A stretch of 62,000 nucleotides of DNA from contig NC_081410.1 of assembly GCF_030272615.1 (NCBI RefSeq), forward strand, positions 228,568,915 through 228,630,914, written 5' to 3'. The notes beneath the pieces are model-generated. The model worked only from the letters and a program-made list of their open reading frames with translations. It did no database searches and was not told the origin of the DNA. Within the stretch, counting starts at the first letter, position 1; each line of letters opens with the position of its first letter. Both the position numbers and the translations under genes were made by a program. This document shows, in pieces, positions 53,401-56,399 of the stretch. Source of the stretch: Cryptomeria japonica. Its lineage: Eukaryota; Streptophyta; Pinopsida; Cupressales; Cupressaceae.

Positions 53401-56358
53401 ATTGCTCCAATAGAAGACAAAACATTGGGGTAAAGAACCCTAAATGTCAATGTGTAAAAAGATATGCATCATGTGGAATCCAGAAAGTAAGAGTGGTGTT
53501 AAGGTTTCATTCTATTTTATGACTAATCATTCAACAAAACCTGGCTGTTAGACTGAGAAAATAGTGGTTGGCTTACAAAATATGTGTGACCTATTAGAAA
53601 GAAGTCAAAATGTACATTGTCTCTAGCAAGACAGCTTTATATAAGCATTTTCTCTGCTAATAAGTATGAAATAAAAATTTTGCTTGAGAGAGACTATATC
53701 CAAAGTTCTATAGCACCATATGGAGCAGACTAACCTTTGTTCCTTCCTCCAGTAAGCTTATTCCAATATACGAAACCTTACAATAAATGTTGGCACAAAG
53801 AATTTGGTTTTGAGTTTTCCGTTCTCTTCTTTTCTGAGTGTCAATAATTTCAGAAAGCAGTAAGATTCTGATTGGTCCATCTGCATATACTTCATATCCC
53901 ACCTTCGACAAATCCACTTTATCTGATATTTCATCACCATTGCAAGATGAAAGGGTCAAGCTGAATCCTTTATTTTGCCTCTTATGGAAAGGTTTCCATG
54001 TGCATAACTTATCTAAGCTTATTGGACGGCTGAACTGTGTGCCTGAAAATGCAAACTGACAGAGTTAAGACAAGGGCATCAAACAATGAGAAGCCTACTT
54101 CAACTGCTAACTCACTAAAGAAAGGCAAAACAGAAATGATGGGCCCTAGAGTGGGCTTAAACAAGAAAAACAAATTACCTGCCACTTGTACAATGAGCTC
54201 ATGGTCTAAAGAGAGGTCATCCCAAACATAACCTACAGTTGCACCAGCATTCAAAATTTCCGTCTCTGTCAACTCCTGAAAATTTCCAAACACATCCATT
54301 CAAACACCAGTGAAACTTTAATGCCGAAAGCTACCACTGCTGCAATTTAAAAAAAAATTAACATCTTTATACTCCCACTTTCAAAACAAAAGATAAAAAC
54401 AGTGGGGTCAAAAGAGTCCAGATGAACATAGAGCTAAACAAATTACACATACCATGAAATTCATCACTCTGAATAGTAGGAAAACTGTATGAAGTTAATT
54501 TAAAATTGGAATTAATTGATGTACTGAATTAGTTCAAATTTCAAAAGATGACACAGAAAAAGGGAAGAAAAAGAGGTTTGAATGACTCCATAATAAAACT
54601 ACAGAATTTATGTTATCAATGGGCAGTTTTTCTATTTATGATAGTTGGAGTATGGGATCCAGATTCCAAAAACAAAAGGGTCGTAATTCATTGTGACACC
54701 CAAACAATTTAAAATTTGCTAAGCCATGAGGGAATAATATCTTAAGCCAAAAAGAGTAAAAAATGGATGACTTAGCTCCTATATAGGCAGCCATACAGAT
54801 TAAAAGGACTCTTCCTTCCAGACCTATCCATTACTTTTACATAAAAAGAACATATATTCATTTCTTCTCCAATCTTTTTATTTTTTCAGATCATGTTCGA
54901 TGAGTAGAGGAAGACATAAGTAACATATTTAGTCTTAAGCTTCGCGATGACTTTGAAACGTATTGGGTTGTAATGCACTTCTTTGGATGAACTGTCGGGA
55001 AATATATAAGGCTTTATAGATACCTTATTACAGTGAACAAACAACTGTCATCTGATTCATTGGAAAATCCCTGGACAAGGTTGAGCTAACATGTTTAACT
55101 TTAAGTATCACTACAAGGAAAACACAACAATTTAGAATGGTTTCTTACAATCAATAAAGTGGACTGAAGACTCAATCAGTCTCTCTTGTGTGCTCTGATC
55201 TATGATTCTTATACTTGACTGTGAAATTATATTCCTCAAGTATATTTGTCACACTTGAGAGACTAAAATCCATTATGGTTTATCATTACTGTCATTGACT
55301 GTTCCCAATCCTGTGTGACTACCACTGTTCTGTATCTACATTTGGCAACATATTAATGAACCCTATGGTTATGAGTCATCAGGCTTGTTGGTTCTATAGA
55401 ACTCTTTTATTTGCATTCTTTTAGAACTACCACTCTTCTTAACCAACAAAGTGGGTTTGTCTATGGAAGAGGTTCAGTAGATGATATAAGCCTATGACAA
55501 TCTTACAGTCAGAAAGGACATCTTGCCAAGTCAGAGGAAATAGTCCCTCCTAACATGTGGATGATGATGATCTTTGGTAACCTTGCATGTATGTTGTATG
55601 TGTTGAGAGTAAGTACATGATAGCTAGGTTAGTTGTAACCTTAAGTGTTGAGATCAGGTCCACTTGGGTAGAGTGGCTGTCTTGAGAATGAATCTACCAT
55701 GTCAGACTTTTGCCGGAGCAGTAAATAATATAATTTTATTTGATTTCCATGTTTGTACTATTATATATGCACACTTGTCATCATTATAATATTGGATCTC
55801 TCTCCTAGAGACTGTACACTTGAAATCCTTTGTTAAGGGTAGAGTCACATCTCAAATAGAGATGACATGCAAAAGAGATGGATTTGTGGTTGGAGGTAAA
55901 GCACTCTAATGATACCTTTCTCTGTTTGCAGTAGTACTGTTCTGCATATTGCTATGCACAATTAGGCAATTGGCCTTTAAGCAAAGAGACACCTTTCAGT
56001 GGGTGGCTTTGATCATTTGAATACCCTTATGAACAAGTGCAACAATGAATGCTATATGGGTGCATGTTTGTGTGTCTTGTGAAAGCCTTGAGGCTGTTAA
56101 ATCAAATTAAGATACAATATAAAATACTTATTGTAGCAATACCTTGAGGTGTCATTGATTATGTCATTTACAAACAACAAGCACAGTATTCTACAATAAA
56201 TTTTCTGACCTATAAAGGAGCCGATAAAGAGTTGGCAAATGTCCAAACCTCCTTGTATACACACATTCCAACCTTCACACTGTCTGTAATTGATACCAAG
56301 GGTTGCACCAGCAATAAGGACTTCCAAGGATTCCCACGAGCTCTGAGCTGAACTATGA
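8026..56358 (-). CDS. VPS13: VPS13-like (SHRUBBY type) gene, 13 exons of the C-terminal half, partial
   Basis: VPS13 proteins are very large bridge-like lipid-transfer proteins acting at organelle contact sites. Translating the minus strand gives conserved plant VPS13 blocks in order: a GYEVYADGP block, a [13 protein letters not shown] block, a [16 protein letters not shown] block, the [18 protein letters not shown] block, an [18 protein letters not shown] block, an [18 protein letters not shown] block and the [14 protein letters not shown] block. Exons run from high to low coordinates: 56210-56358, 54179-54275, 53735-54042, 28352-28471, 28005-28172, 27618-27743, 27395-27484, 27197-27303, 26898-27046, 9075-9151, 8782-8877, 8382-8504, 8026-8109. 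All have AG/GT borders. From 54275 downstream every junction phase agrees; the first pair does not, so an exon is probably missing there. No in-frame stop was found in any exon. The 5' exons and the extreme C-terminal exons are outside the window. The introns are filled with transposons. Exon borders are read by eye. Confidence 0.88.
8382..8504 (-). CDS. VPS13: VPS13-like exon
   Basis: This exon has 41 codons in phase 0: [20 protein letters not shown], then [13 protein letters not shown]. It corresponds to the '[14 protein letters not shown]' segment of plant VPS13. The acceptor is ACTCAAG and the donor GAG/GTATGC. A plus-strand ORF over this region is only its antisense shadow. Confidence 0.9.
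8782..8877 (-). CDS. VPS13: VPS13-like exon
   Basis: This exon has 32 codons in phase 0: [20 protein letters not shown] followed by [12 protein letters not shown], a strongly conserved plant VPS13 C-terminal block. The acceptor is GTTCCAG and the donor TTG/GTATGT. Confidence 0.92.
9075..9151 (-). CDS. VPS13: VPS13-like exon
   Basis: This 77-bp exon encodes [20 protein letters not shown] and then IDLKHT. It completes the Gly codon left open at 26898, which is strong support that the two exons are joined across the 17.7-kb intron. The acceptor is ATTGCAG and the donor ACA/GTAATT. Confidence 0.82.
9182..10690 (+). mobile_element. Solo LTR in the VPS13 intron, ends TGTGATGTCCC / GGGGACGTTACA
   Basis: This 1509-bp unit begins TGTGATGTCCCAACTC and ends GGGGACGTTACA. 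The flanks are ATATT (9177-9181) and ATATA (10691-10695), a 4-of-5 match that has been overgrown by an AT microsatellite. A TATA-like box (GGTATAAAAGGG, about 9369) suggests plus orientation. About 10133-10190 and 10270-10325 hold a diverged direct repeat built around CACTCCATRRTGGATGCCTA. It contains no ORF of note and lies only 30 bp from the VPS13 exon 9075-9151. Confidence 0.75.
10689..10732. repeat. (AT)n microsatellite
   Basis: A run of alternating A and T of about 40 bp abuts the end of the solo LTR. Confidence 0.95.
11400..12760 (+). repeat. GGCCGAAA half-palindrome array in E1
   Basis: More than twenty copies of (G)GCCGAAA or near variants occur at irregular spacing of about 40-80 bp. 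Several form short hairpins, for example GGCCTACATGGCC (about 12238) and TCGGCCTAAATGGCCGA (about 12530), and the pair GGCTTGTAAGCC (about 11631). The array occupies the same place as the hairpin arrays of E2 and E3, upstream of where their ORF begins. Confidence 0.75.
13438..13446 (+). promoter_or_regulatory. TATA-like box near the 3' end of E1
   Basis: The motif TATAAAAGG is followed by a GC-richer tract and lies about 800 bp before the 3' terminus. E2 (49442) and E3 (minus, 32765-32757) have boxes at comparable places. This is an inferred promoter element. Confidence 0.45.
14247..15539. other. Unassigned intron sequence
   Basis: I recognise no element ends and no coding sequence here. The short ORFs (for example 15098-15331) have no family motifs. 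Confidence 0.5.
15540..15763. repeat. 112-bp direct tandem duplication
   Basis: Positions 15540-15651 and 15652-15763 are near-identical; both begin TTCCATAGGGTACCAA and end near CTTGTATATATATA. Few mismatches (for example AATAGT/AACAGT) indicate a fairly recent duplication. Confidence 0.92.
16190..16223. repeat. (TA)n microsatellite in an AT-rich tract
   Basis: Alternating TA of about 34 bp lies within a very AT-rich stretch (about 16140-16555) directly before the LINE. Confidence 0.95.
16559..17665 (+). pseudogene. LINE ORF1 (DUF4283-like RNA-binding protein)
   Basis: The 368-codon frame has a low-complexity N-terminus. From about residue 215 it has a domain of the DUF4283 type ([20 protein letters not shown], then [19 protein letters not shown] and a final LKPVWYIGP), typical of plant L1 ORF1 proteins that coat LINE RNA. 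It ends at TAG 17663. A second frame, 17766-18155, continues the acidic tail after a frameshift. No CCHC knuckle is seen. Confidence 0.75.
17766..18155 (+). pseudogene. LINE ORF1 acidic tail, frameshifted
   Basis: 129 codons rich in Glu, Asn and Thr follow ORF1 in another frame (for example [20 protein letters not shown]). Low-complexity linkers of this kind occur between ORF1 and the endonuclease in plant LINEs. It has no function of its own that I can name. Confidence 0.45.
18395..19470 (+). pseudogene. LINE AP-like endonuclease domain, frameshifted
   Basis: The domain begins [11 protein letters not shown] at about 18404; the expected Trp codon before it is TGA, and another stop follows at 18438. 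The catalytic QETK motif is at about 18488. A frameshift near 18600 leads into the frame 18544-19470 with [18 protein letters not shown] and [11 protein letters not shown]. The canonical GSDH catalytic motif is [11 protein letters not shown] here, that is, Asp to Asn. The endonuclease nicks target DNA in LINE retrotransposition; this copy should be dead. Confidence 0.85.
19502..20837 (+). pseudogene. LINE reverse transcriptase domain
   Basis: Frame 19502-19963 holds the N-terminal finger motifs ([16 protein letters not shown]). After a frameshift near 19950, frame 19965-20837 has [18 protein letters not shown], the [14 protein letters not shown] motif with the first catalytic Asp, [13 protein letters not shown], and FVDDTMILG, in which FADD has become FVDD with both aspartates kept. 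It stops at 20835. The same frame continues with stops through the thumb region ([20 protein letters not shown]). Confidence 0.9.
20838..21911 (+). pseudogene. LINE thumb and zf-RVT region
   Basis: This stretch is in the same frame as the reverse transcriptase but interrupted by stops at 20835, 21243 and about 21414. It contains [20 protein letters not shown] and the zf-RVT block: [20 protein letters not shown], then [19 protein letters not shown] with its Cys/His spacing. It ends at TAG 21909, and coding similarity resumes only after the solo LTR, at 24558. Confidence 0.85.
21932..24557 (+). mobile_element. Solo LTR inside the LINE, target duplication AGAAT
   Basis: This 2626-bp unit starts TGTAGTGTCCCTAC and ends GGGGACATGACA. 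It is flanked by AGAAT at 21927-21931 and 24558-24562. Removing it with one AGAAT copy rejoins the LINE reading frame as [20 protein letters not shown], which proves the borders. Inside are a TA microsatellite (21992-22030), an approximately 62-bp tandem repeat (about 22165-22400, GGTTAATTCGATTCCTGT in each unit) and a (GT)n run at 22866. It contains no ORF of note. Confidence 0.93.
24558..25853 (+). pseudogene. LINE RNase H domain, interrupted by an insertion
   Basis: The first part has [20 protein letters not shown] (first catalytic Asp, plant RNase H type) and [16 protein letters not shown] with the catalytic Glu. The second part, after the 594-bp insertion, has [18 protein letters not shown] with the third acidic residue and ends [18 protein letters not shown]. 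Joining the halves across the insert gives an uninterrupted RNase H fold. It stops at TAG 25851. Confidence 0.88.
24972..25577. mobile_element. 0.6-kb insertion in the LINE RNase H, 12-bp flanking direct repeat
   Basis: The 12-mer GGTTTAAACCTA occurs at 24960-24971 and at 25566-25577, and the LINE frame is continuous if the sequence between is removed. The ends look weakly inverted (CTAAGTTATCGGTT against TAAGATACCGGTT), which suggests a small DNA transposon. About 25380-25520 holds a strong imperfect palindrome around GGTCCTTCC / GGAAGGACC. The superfamily is not certain, since the flank length fits neither hAT (8) nor typical Mutator (9-11) well. Confidence 0.65.
25900..26550. repeat. Compound TATA/GCATATA microsatellite
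   Basis: This is a long low-complexity tract of (TA)n mixed with GCATATAGGCATATATAT-type units, densest at 26368-26440. Several long ORFs of Tyr/Ile/Cys come from it on both strands and are artefacts. Confidence 0.95.
26898..27046 (-). CDS. VPS13: VPS13-like exon
   Basis: This 149-bp exon encodes [20 protein letters not shown], then [20 protein letters not shown]. It completes a split Trp codon and ends one base into a Gly codon. The acceptor is TTCTACAG and the donor TAG/GTATAA. A 17.7-kb intron follows. Confidence 0.92.
27197..27303 (-). CDS. VPS13: VPS13-like exon
   Basis: This 107-bp exon encodes [20 protein letters not shown] and then [14 protein letters not shown], with the Trp codon split over the next intron. 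The acceptor is AATTCAG and the donor ATG/GTGGAT, which is weaker than its neighbours but phase-correct. Confidence 0.9.
27395..27484 (-). CDS. VPS13: VPS13-like exon
   Basis: This exon has 30 codons in phase 0, encoding [20 protein letters not shown] followed by SLLHSVIK, an almost invariant plant VPS13 block. The acceptor is ATTGCAG and the donor AAG/GTAGTA. Confidence 0.93.
27618..27743 (-). CDS. VPS13: VPS13-like exon
   Basis: This exon has 42 codons in phase 0: [20 protein letters not shown], then [11 protein letters not shown]. The DLNLDEETLM.LVPFWR and FEIHPIK motifs are conserved in VPS13. The acceptor is TTGATAG and the donor AAG/GTATGT. Confidence 0.92.
27877..28047 (-). repeat. 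85-bp tandem duplication of a VPS13 exon end and splice donor
   Basis: Positions 27877-27961 and 27962-28047 are diverged copies with a period of 85 bp; both begin CAATCTTACAT and include TCACTTGGTATGGATTT or a close variant. The right copy holds the true exon end and GTATGC donor of exon 28005-28172. The left copy lies just downstream in the intron and keeps a GT (GTTTAC) at the equivalent place. Since 85 is not a multiple of 3, use of the downstream donor would shift the frame. Confidence 0.85.
28005..28172 (-). CDS. VPS13: VPS13-like exon ([11 protein letters not shown] block)
   Basis: This 168-bp (56-codon) exon encodes [20 protein letters not shown] and ends [10 protein letters not shown], both highly characteristic of plant VPS13. 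The acceptor is ACATGCAG and the donor ATG/GTATGC. Its last about 40 bp and the donor site lie in the intact copy of an 85-bp tandem duplication; see the repeat at 27877-28047. Confidence 0.9.
28352..28471 (-). CDS. VPS13: VPS13-like exon
   Basis: This 120-bp (40-codon) exon in phase 0 encodes [20 protein letters not shown] and then [11 protein letters not shown], matching the 'TPIIVARLENI...' stretch of plant VPS13. The acceptor is CATGCAG and the donor AAG/GTATGT. It follows the 25.3-kb transposon-filled intron. Confidence 0.88.
28472..30178. other. VPS13: Start of the 25-kb VPS13 intron, unassigned
   Basis: It begins at the acceptor of exon 28352-28471. A (TG)n tract lies at 28680-28702 and a (TA)n at 28728-28745. 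The remainder has no recognisable gene or element ends. Confidence 0.5.
28680..28702. repeat. (TG)n microsatellite
   Basis: About 11 TG repeats are followed 30 bp later by a TA run. Confidence 0.95.
30179..31792 (+). mobile_element. Gypsy-type 5' LTR
   Basis: It starts TGTAATGTCCCC and ends GGGGATCTTTCA at 31792, followed after one base by a primer-binding site. It is 1614 bp long. It aligns in order with the split LTR 349-3649 (for example CCTAGGGCAGGCCATAC against CCTAGGCTGGCCGTACC, and both end GATCTTTCA). This links it to the gypsy element seen at the left edge. Confidence 0.88.
31794..31805 (+). other. Primer-binding site (tRNA-iMet)
   Basis: TGGTATCAGAGC is the standard plant retrotransposon primer site complementary to the initiator tRNA 3' end. 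It sits one base after the LTR terminus CA. Confidence 0.93.
32757..32765 (-). promoter_or_regulatory. TATA-like box near the 3' end of E3
   Basis: On the minus strand the sequence reads GTGCTATATAAGCCC, about 870 bp before the element's 3' terminus. The position parallels the boxes in E1 and E2. Inferred. Confidence 0.5.
32956..36158 (-). pseudogene. E3 long-ORF protein, paralogue of the E2 1210-aa protein, broken by stops
   Basis: A natural ATG at 36158 follows an acceptor-like TTTTGTAG. The frame starts [19 protein letters not shown] and then meets TAG. After that it runs colinear with the E2 protein: [20 protein letters not shown] against [28 protein letters not shown] against AGFPPAIQ, and [17 protein letters not shown] against [16 protein letters not shown]. 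Further stops occur at 35070 (a TAG where E2 has Gln) and 33973, with breaks near 34800 and 33200. The middle is a charged, NLS-like region ([20 protein letters not shown]) and the C-terminus is coiled-coil-like. The conserved N-terminal block (about residues 45-365) resembles proteins annotated as plant transposon proteins, but I cannot name its family with confidence. No catalytic motif is seen. Confidence 0.82.
36166..36397 (-). other. Predicted leader intron of E3
   Basis: The donor GAG/GTATGTAC is at 36397 and the acceptor TTTTGTAG ends at 36166, seven bases before the ATG at 36158. E2 has a predicted leader intron at the same place (45184-45558), which supports both. Confidence 0.55.
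37176..40666 (-). repeat. Array of 15 long hairpins with about 176-bp period (E3)
   Basis: On the plus strand each unit carries TTTCGCTCTGGACCC, a 7-base loop TTTGGAA, and GGGTCAGGAGCGAAA. The arms are 15 bp with one internal mismatch site. Starts are near 37178, 37354, 37529, 37738, 37906, 38999, 39177, 39354, 39521, 39696, 39894, 40070, 40248, 40445 and 40621. The step is usually 167-178 bp, with three steps near 200; the 38999 step fits once the 918 bp of the hAT-like insert and its duplicated site is removed. The sequences between hairpins have diverged strongly, although most keep a weak common pattern (AAGGC, CATCAA, AAAGGAG). The hairpins themselves are almost unchanged. Confidence 0.93.
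38088..38997. mobile_element. hAT-like non-autonomous element, extremely GC-rich, TSD GAAATTTT
   Basis: It is flanked by the perfect 8-bp duplication GAAATTTT (38080-38087; 38998-39005), the length typical of hAT. The ends are inverted: CAGTGTTCCACGGGCG on the left, and CAGTGAACCACGGGGACG on the right when reverse-complemented. The 910-bp body contains G-runs (GGGGACGGGGGGAC), GACGTCTCC palindromic repeats at 38728-38940, and repeats of GGGGCAGCGCCCC (38445-38565). No transposase is present; the Gly/Arg/Pro-rich ORFs are composition artefacts. Confidence 0.9.
41165..41834 (+). pseudogene. PDS5: PDS5-like (cohesin regulator) segment, intronless retrocopy
   Basis: PDS5 is a HEAT-repeat regulator of sister-chromatid cohesin. 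The frame encodes [20 protein letters not shown] followed by [20 protein letters not shown], and later [20 protein letters not shown], in the order and spacing of plant PDS5 N-terminal HEAT repeats. It has no introns, unlike the cellular gene, so it is a retrocopy or captured cDNA. The frame ends at TAA 41832, but the next codons (CEQKLKPFL) continue the PDS5 similarity, so the TAA is a point mutation. Its upstream part lies on the other side of E3: removing E3 and one CTACC joins ATG at 31878 in frame, with a TAG as fourth codon. It sits inside an LTR element downstream of the primer site. Confidence 0.85.
41835..43052 (+). pseudogene. Downstream part of the PDS5-carrying reading frame, unknown domain
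   Basis: This is in the same frame as the PDS5-like segment. After about 10 residues of further PDS5 similarity it becomes an unrelated sequence: acidic, with repeated GESF/DEG stretches, then a more globular part ([35 protein letters not shown]). I do not recognise this part; it has no retroviral motif. A frameshift near 42950-43050 moves the frame by one, after which [19 protein letters not shown] follows. The frame 41847-43052 is 401 codons without a stop, which is notable for a retroelement remnant. Confidence 0.6.
43053..43404 (+). pseudogene. C-terminal remnant of the PDS5-carrying ORF, cut by E2
   Basis: The shifted frame reads [20 protein letters not shown], meets TAG at 43142, and continues to [13 protein letters not shown], where E2 is inserted. 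The motif order 'EGE...M.RY...F...NSLL' resembles part of the preceding frame ([15 protein letters not shown]...MNSSLLS), which may be an internal duplication. After E2 the sequence resumes at 50313 ([14 protein letters not shown]) and soon meets stops. Confidence 0.5.
43410..43453 (+). other. Covarying terminal hairpin pair of E2
   Basis: Hairpin 1 is GTGCGTTGCAC. Hairpin 2 is CCCTGTCGCCGACAGGG, with a 7-bp stem. E1 (11270) has GTGCGTATTGCAC and CCCCGTCCTAGACAGGG; E3 (41159, minus) has GTGACCATTTCAC and CCCCATTAGGATGGGG. The bases differ but the pairing is kept, and in all three the second hairpin is followed by (A/T)CCC. Confidence 0.75.
43656..44740 (+). repeat. Array of about 17 short hairpins (TTTCGGAC...GTCCGAAA) in E2
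   Basis: The units are of the form TTTCGGACCCTAAGCTCCGAA or TTTCGGACCTTAGGTCCGAA, spaced about 60-75 bp, for example at 43656, 43799, 43866, 43991, 44060, 44139, 44200, 44259, 44333, 44392, 44466, 44526, 44594, 44652 and 44717. Positions 44140-44535 are a recent tandem amplification with a 131-bp period containing two hairpins per unit, about three copies. The ORFs here ([13 protein letters not shown] repeated) are artefacts of the repeat. Confidence 0.92.
45184..45558 (+). other. Predicted leader intron of E2
   Basis: The donor CAATCAG/GTAAGTACG is near-perfect. The acceptor CTGTGCAG ends at about 45558, five bases before the ORF's ATG. E3 has an equivalent donor and acceptor before its ATG. 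The ORF would then be translated from a spliced leader containing the hairpin array. Confidence 0.6.
45564..49196 (+). CDS. 1210-aa E-family protein of unknown function, intact
   Basis: The frame is intact and longer than any other in the window. Residues 1-35 are Ala/Ser/Lys-rich. Residues about 45-400 form a conserved block shared with the E3 copy ([40 protein letters not shown], an IGDAFDIP motif, [33 protein letters not shown]). Residues about 560-780 are charged and disordered, with an NLS-like run ([20 protein letters not shown], about 588-612). Residues about 875-925 look like a coiled coil ([20 protein letters not shown]), and the tail to 1210 is helical. No protease, polymerase or integrase motif, no signal peptide and no membrane segment. 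The '[12 protein letters not shown]' style recalls proteins annotated as plant transposon proteins or plant mobile domains, but this is only a resemblance. A nucleic-acid-binding or gag-like role is possible and unproven. Confidence 0.85.
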   Translation: MPKSAAESSKTPAAAETSRASKSDIPRKVERMKYQYQRGGLRESKVQSIWDNIGDTDLGHIDIQDFRDRVFSPNAYGRPRQMLESGIAQAAGFPPAIQNYELVVEAARHYEPKSRLVLLEDITIADFSPEAIGDAFDIPFPNNPIATTMDEAQGAYDMNLARCRALINEEWFKEKRPSSTRIVKKTPRSDFHNEHGDMVTLLSRVMGLPKSNYFEEWMFYFTEQVFAGKSKFDWAQIISDNIHAQLIDLETKKYFTMTSYLVYMFAKNQPLPGLIMKGEIGNGPGQVKVYDCYPQLHYQDIAQREKSSPAYAVGQYERVNDAFTMRLVRLMQGGLHIRLSEQATILVQRYGAWFIQFPRFSYIRIAGFEGAPLRLPRYPTDKVVLMEVARQSRPAGILLRESKQAGFAFPMIIGNHDVQLRTPTLAEESLAELASYGLQEHFPRKCFDHDNLAKRAYGRRYRAKESIEDYWKNCSDDYEVRRREYSRLSVQQMRLFEYRRVPDQLTDSGNCLQVQEFEAVRHLLPGVDWSQDPITDFEAVMAAPARYTDQWLQHQIERLVHEGVQFTYHLMGNFDSQSSEDERTSAEKPEKRKKTKACRGTRTSKRTRREKIPIRRPETNSSSDPSSPDGAIDLDCIPAPPSQSDIEAFQANDPPAPDMPDTEQKGPNPTKPGDQIEEGEIPSTQGIEVHEPTQQSRHELLLLHAAKDDSTVEGEQRTDEIHELEGTKEPPSQEDIRQLFSEIGENSDANKELPPSSTPPMAGQLLICDQPVESMGAQGAILTLSSTQTVPQEWLIARAQRRAATKAPIDLEDIFSRMDQTKAKGKKKPRTYSKITKDGQRNRTLHIATPPVNKLADQITLADYSITTVPIGRATKEQEKEEFKDSVQNILRQLEEITAEKDMYRARAEQAEGYIDKLLRPLHNPSESHIPPMALAQRTTTEFEGIRDTAKAVKEWVQDIKKKGEQILKEVKEMALHRELTLVRLLEVKRESLHMHEVAASTLPLLRALFWTHTQIPTLPNILSPHSISVLKEWYWTVTMKNDAQEIIDKENDACEAILGNMQELGKTILRSMVSGWINDLSDSVIRPDWEGRLGADKASYSIEDLSFAGQFHSDILCFERNRSSWKDGLRHVDQYLEGMQYKIRHPPMPPFNPLFQLCIKFQEYVREERAAGRDLWREYLHGEDQFLQKECETRIEKAVSQKCFFPSKS
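49442..49450 (+). promoter_or_regulatory. TATA-like box near the 3' end of E2
   Basis: CTATTTAAGGGGAC lies about 245 bp after the ORF stop and 860 bp before the element end, in a context typical of an LTR promoter. E1 and E3 carry boxes in the same relative place. Confidence 0.45.
50313..50573 (+). pseudogene. 3' remnant of the PDS5-carrying element plus polypurine tract
   Basis: It continues the frame broken at 43404 for a short distance ([14 protein letters not shown]), then meets stops. It ends in AAAGGGGGAGAT (50562-50573), a polypurine tract of the kind found just before copia 3' LTRs. Confidence 0.6.
50574..51586 (+). mobile_element. Copia-like LTR after the polypurine tract
   Basis: It begins TGTTGGATTACT directly after the polypurine tract. 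A TATA-like box (GATATAAATAGAAG, about 50980) fits an LTR promoter. The 3' border is uncertain; TTTCTTCA at 51586 is a candidate. It does not match the LTR at 30179, so the two ends of the PDS5-carrying element are of different families. Confidence 0.55.
51587..52847. other. Unassigned, probably retroelement remnant
   Basis: No clear coding motif was found. It ends in a G-rich polypurine run (GGGGGGGACGGGGGGGGG, about 52830-52847) directly before an LTR-like TGTTGG start, so at least its right end is probably the 3' part of a decayed copia element. A GA/G-rich tract lies at 52519-52550. Confidence 0.4.
52848..53210 (+). mobile_element. Probable copia LTR fragment
   Basis: It starts TGTTGGTGTGAATAATG right after the G-rich polypurine run. 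The 3' border is not defined; about 53210 is a guess based on loss of LTR-like sequence. No partner LTR is seen. Confidence 0.4.
53211..53734 (-). other. VPS13: VPS13 intron sequence
   Basis: Ordinary intron sequence directly downstream of the donor of exon 53735-54042. Nothing else is recognised. Confidence 0.5.
53735..54042 (-). CDS. VPS13: VPS13-like exon (GYEVYADGP block)
   Basis: This 308-bp exon runs from the acceptor TTTTCAG to the donor AAG/GTTAGT. It encodes [18 protein letters not shown], then [18 protein letters not shown], and ends [12 protein letters not shown]. An earlier possible donor (GTAAGG at 53781) was not chosen: reading through it keeps the conserved segment [13 protein letters not shown] and restores phase 0, which fits the next exon 25 kb downstream. 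Confidence 0.87.
54179..54275 (-). CDS. VPS13: VPS13-like exon
   Basis: This 97-bp exon encodes [20 protein letters not shown] followed by [26 protein letters not shown]-type motif is typical of the SHR-binding/APT1-type region of VPS13. The acceptor is TTTTCAG and the donor CAG/GTAATT. It leaves one base that joins the first two bases of the next exon to make a Gly codon. Confidence 0.82.
54276..56209 (-). other. VPS13: VPS13 intron(s) with a probable unlocated exon
   Basis: It lies between the first two visible exons. Their phases (1 leaving, 0 entering) do not fit, so a small exon probably lies here, or a border is misread. I found no convincing candidate with AG/GT borders by eye. No mobile element ends were recognised. 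Confidence 0.5.
56210..56358 (-). CDS. VPS13: VPS13-like exon (most upstream one visible)
   Basis: The reading frame contains [16 protein letters not shown] and [18 protein letters not shown]. The acceptor reads TTTATTCCAG before the exon and the donor is GTCAGA after a codon split at position 1. It leaves phase 1, whereas the next exon found (54275) begins in phase 0, so at least one exon between 54276 and 56209 is missing from this model or one border is wrong. Assignment to VPS13 rests on its position and strand directly upstream of clear VPS13 exons; similarity to the family is weaker than for the later exons. Confidence 0.62.
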
Positions 56359-56399
56359 CTGGAATAAATGCTCATGACACCTTACTGTGTTAGACTATC

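Noticed and set aside
53770-53782. Alternative donor GTAAGG at 53781 for the VPS13 exon
   Set aside because: Using it would leave phase 1 and drop the conserved segment [13 protein letters not shown]; the donor at 53734 restores phase 0 and keeps it.
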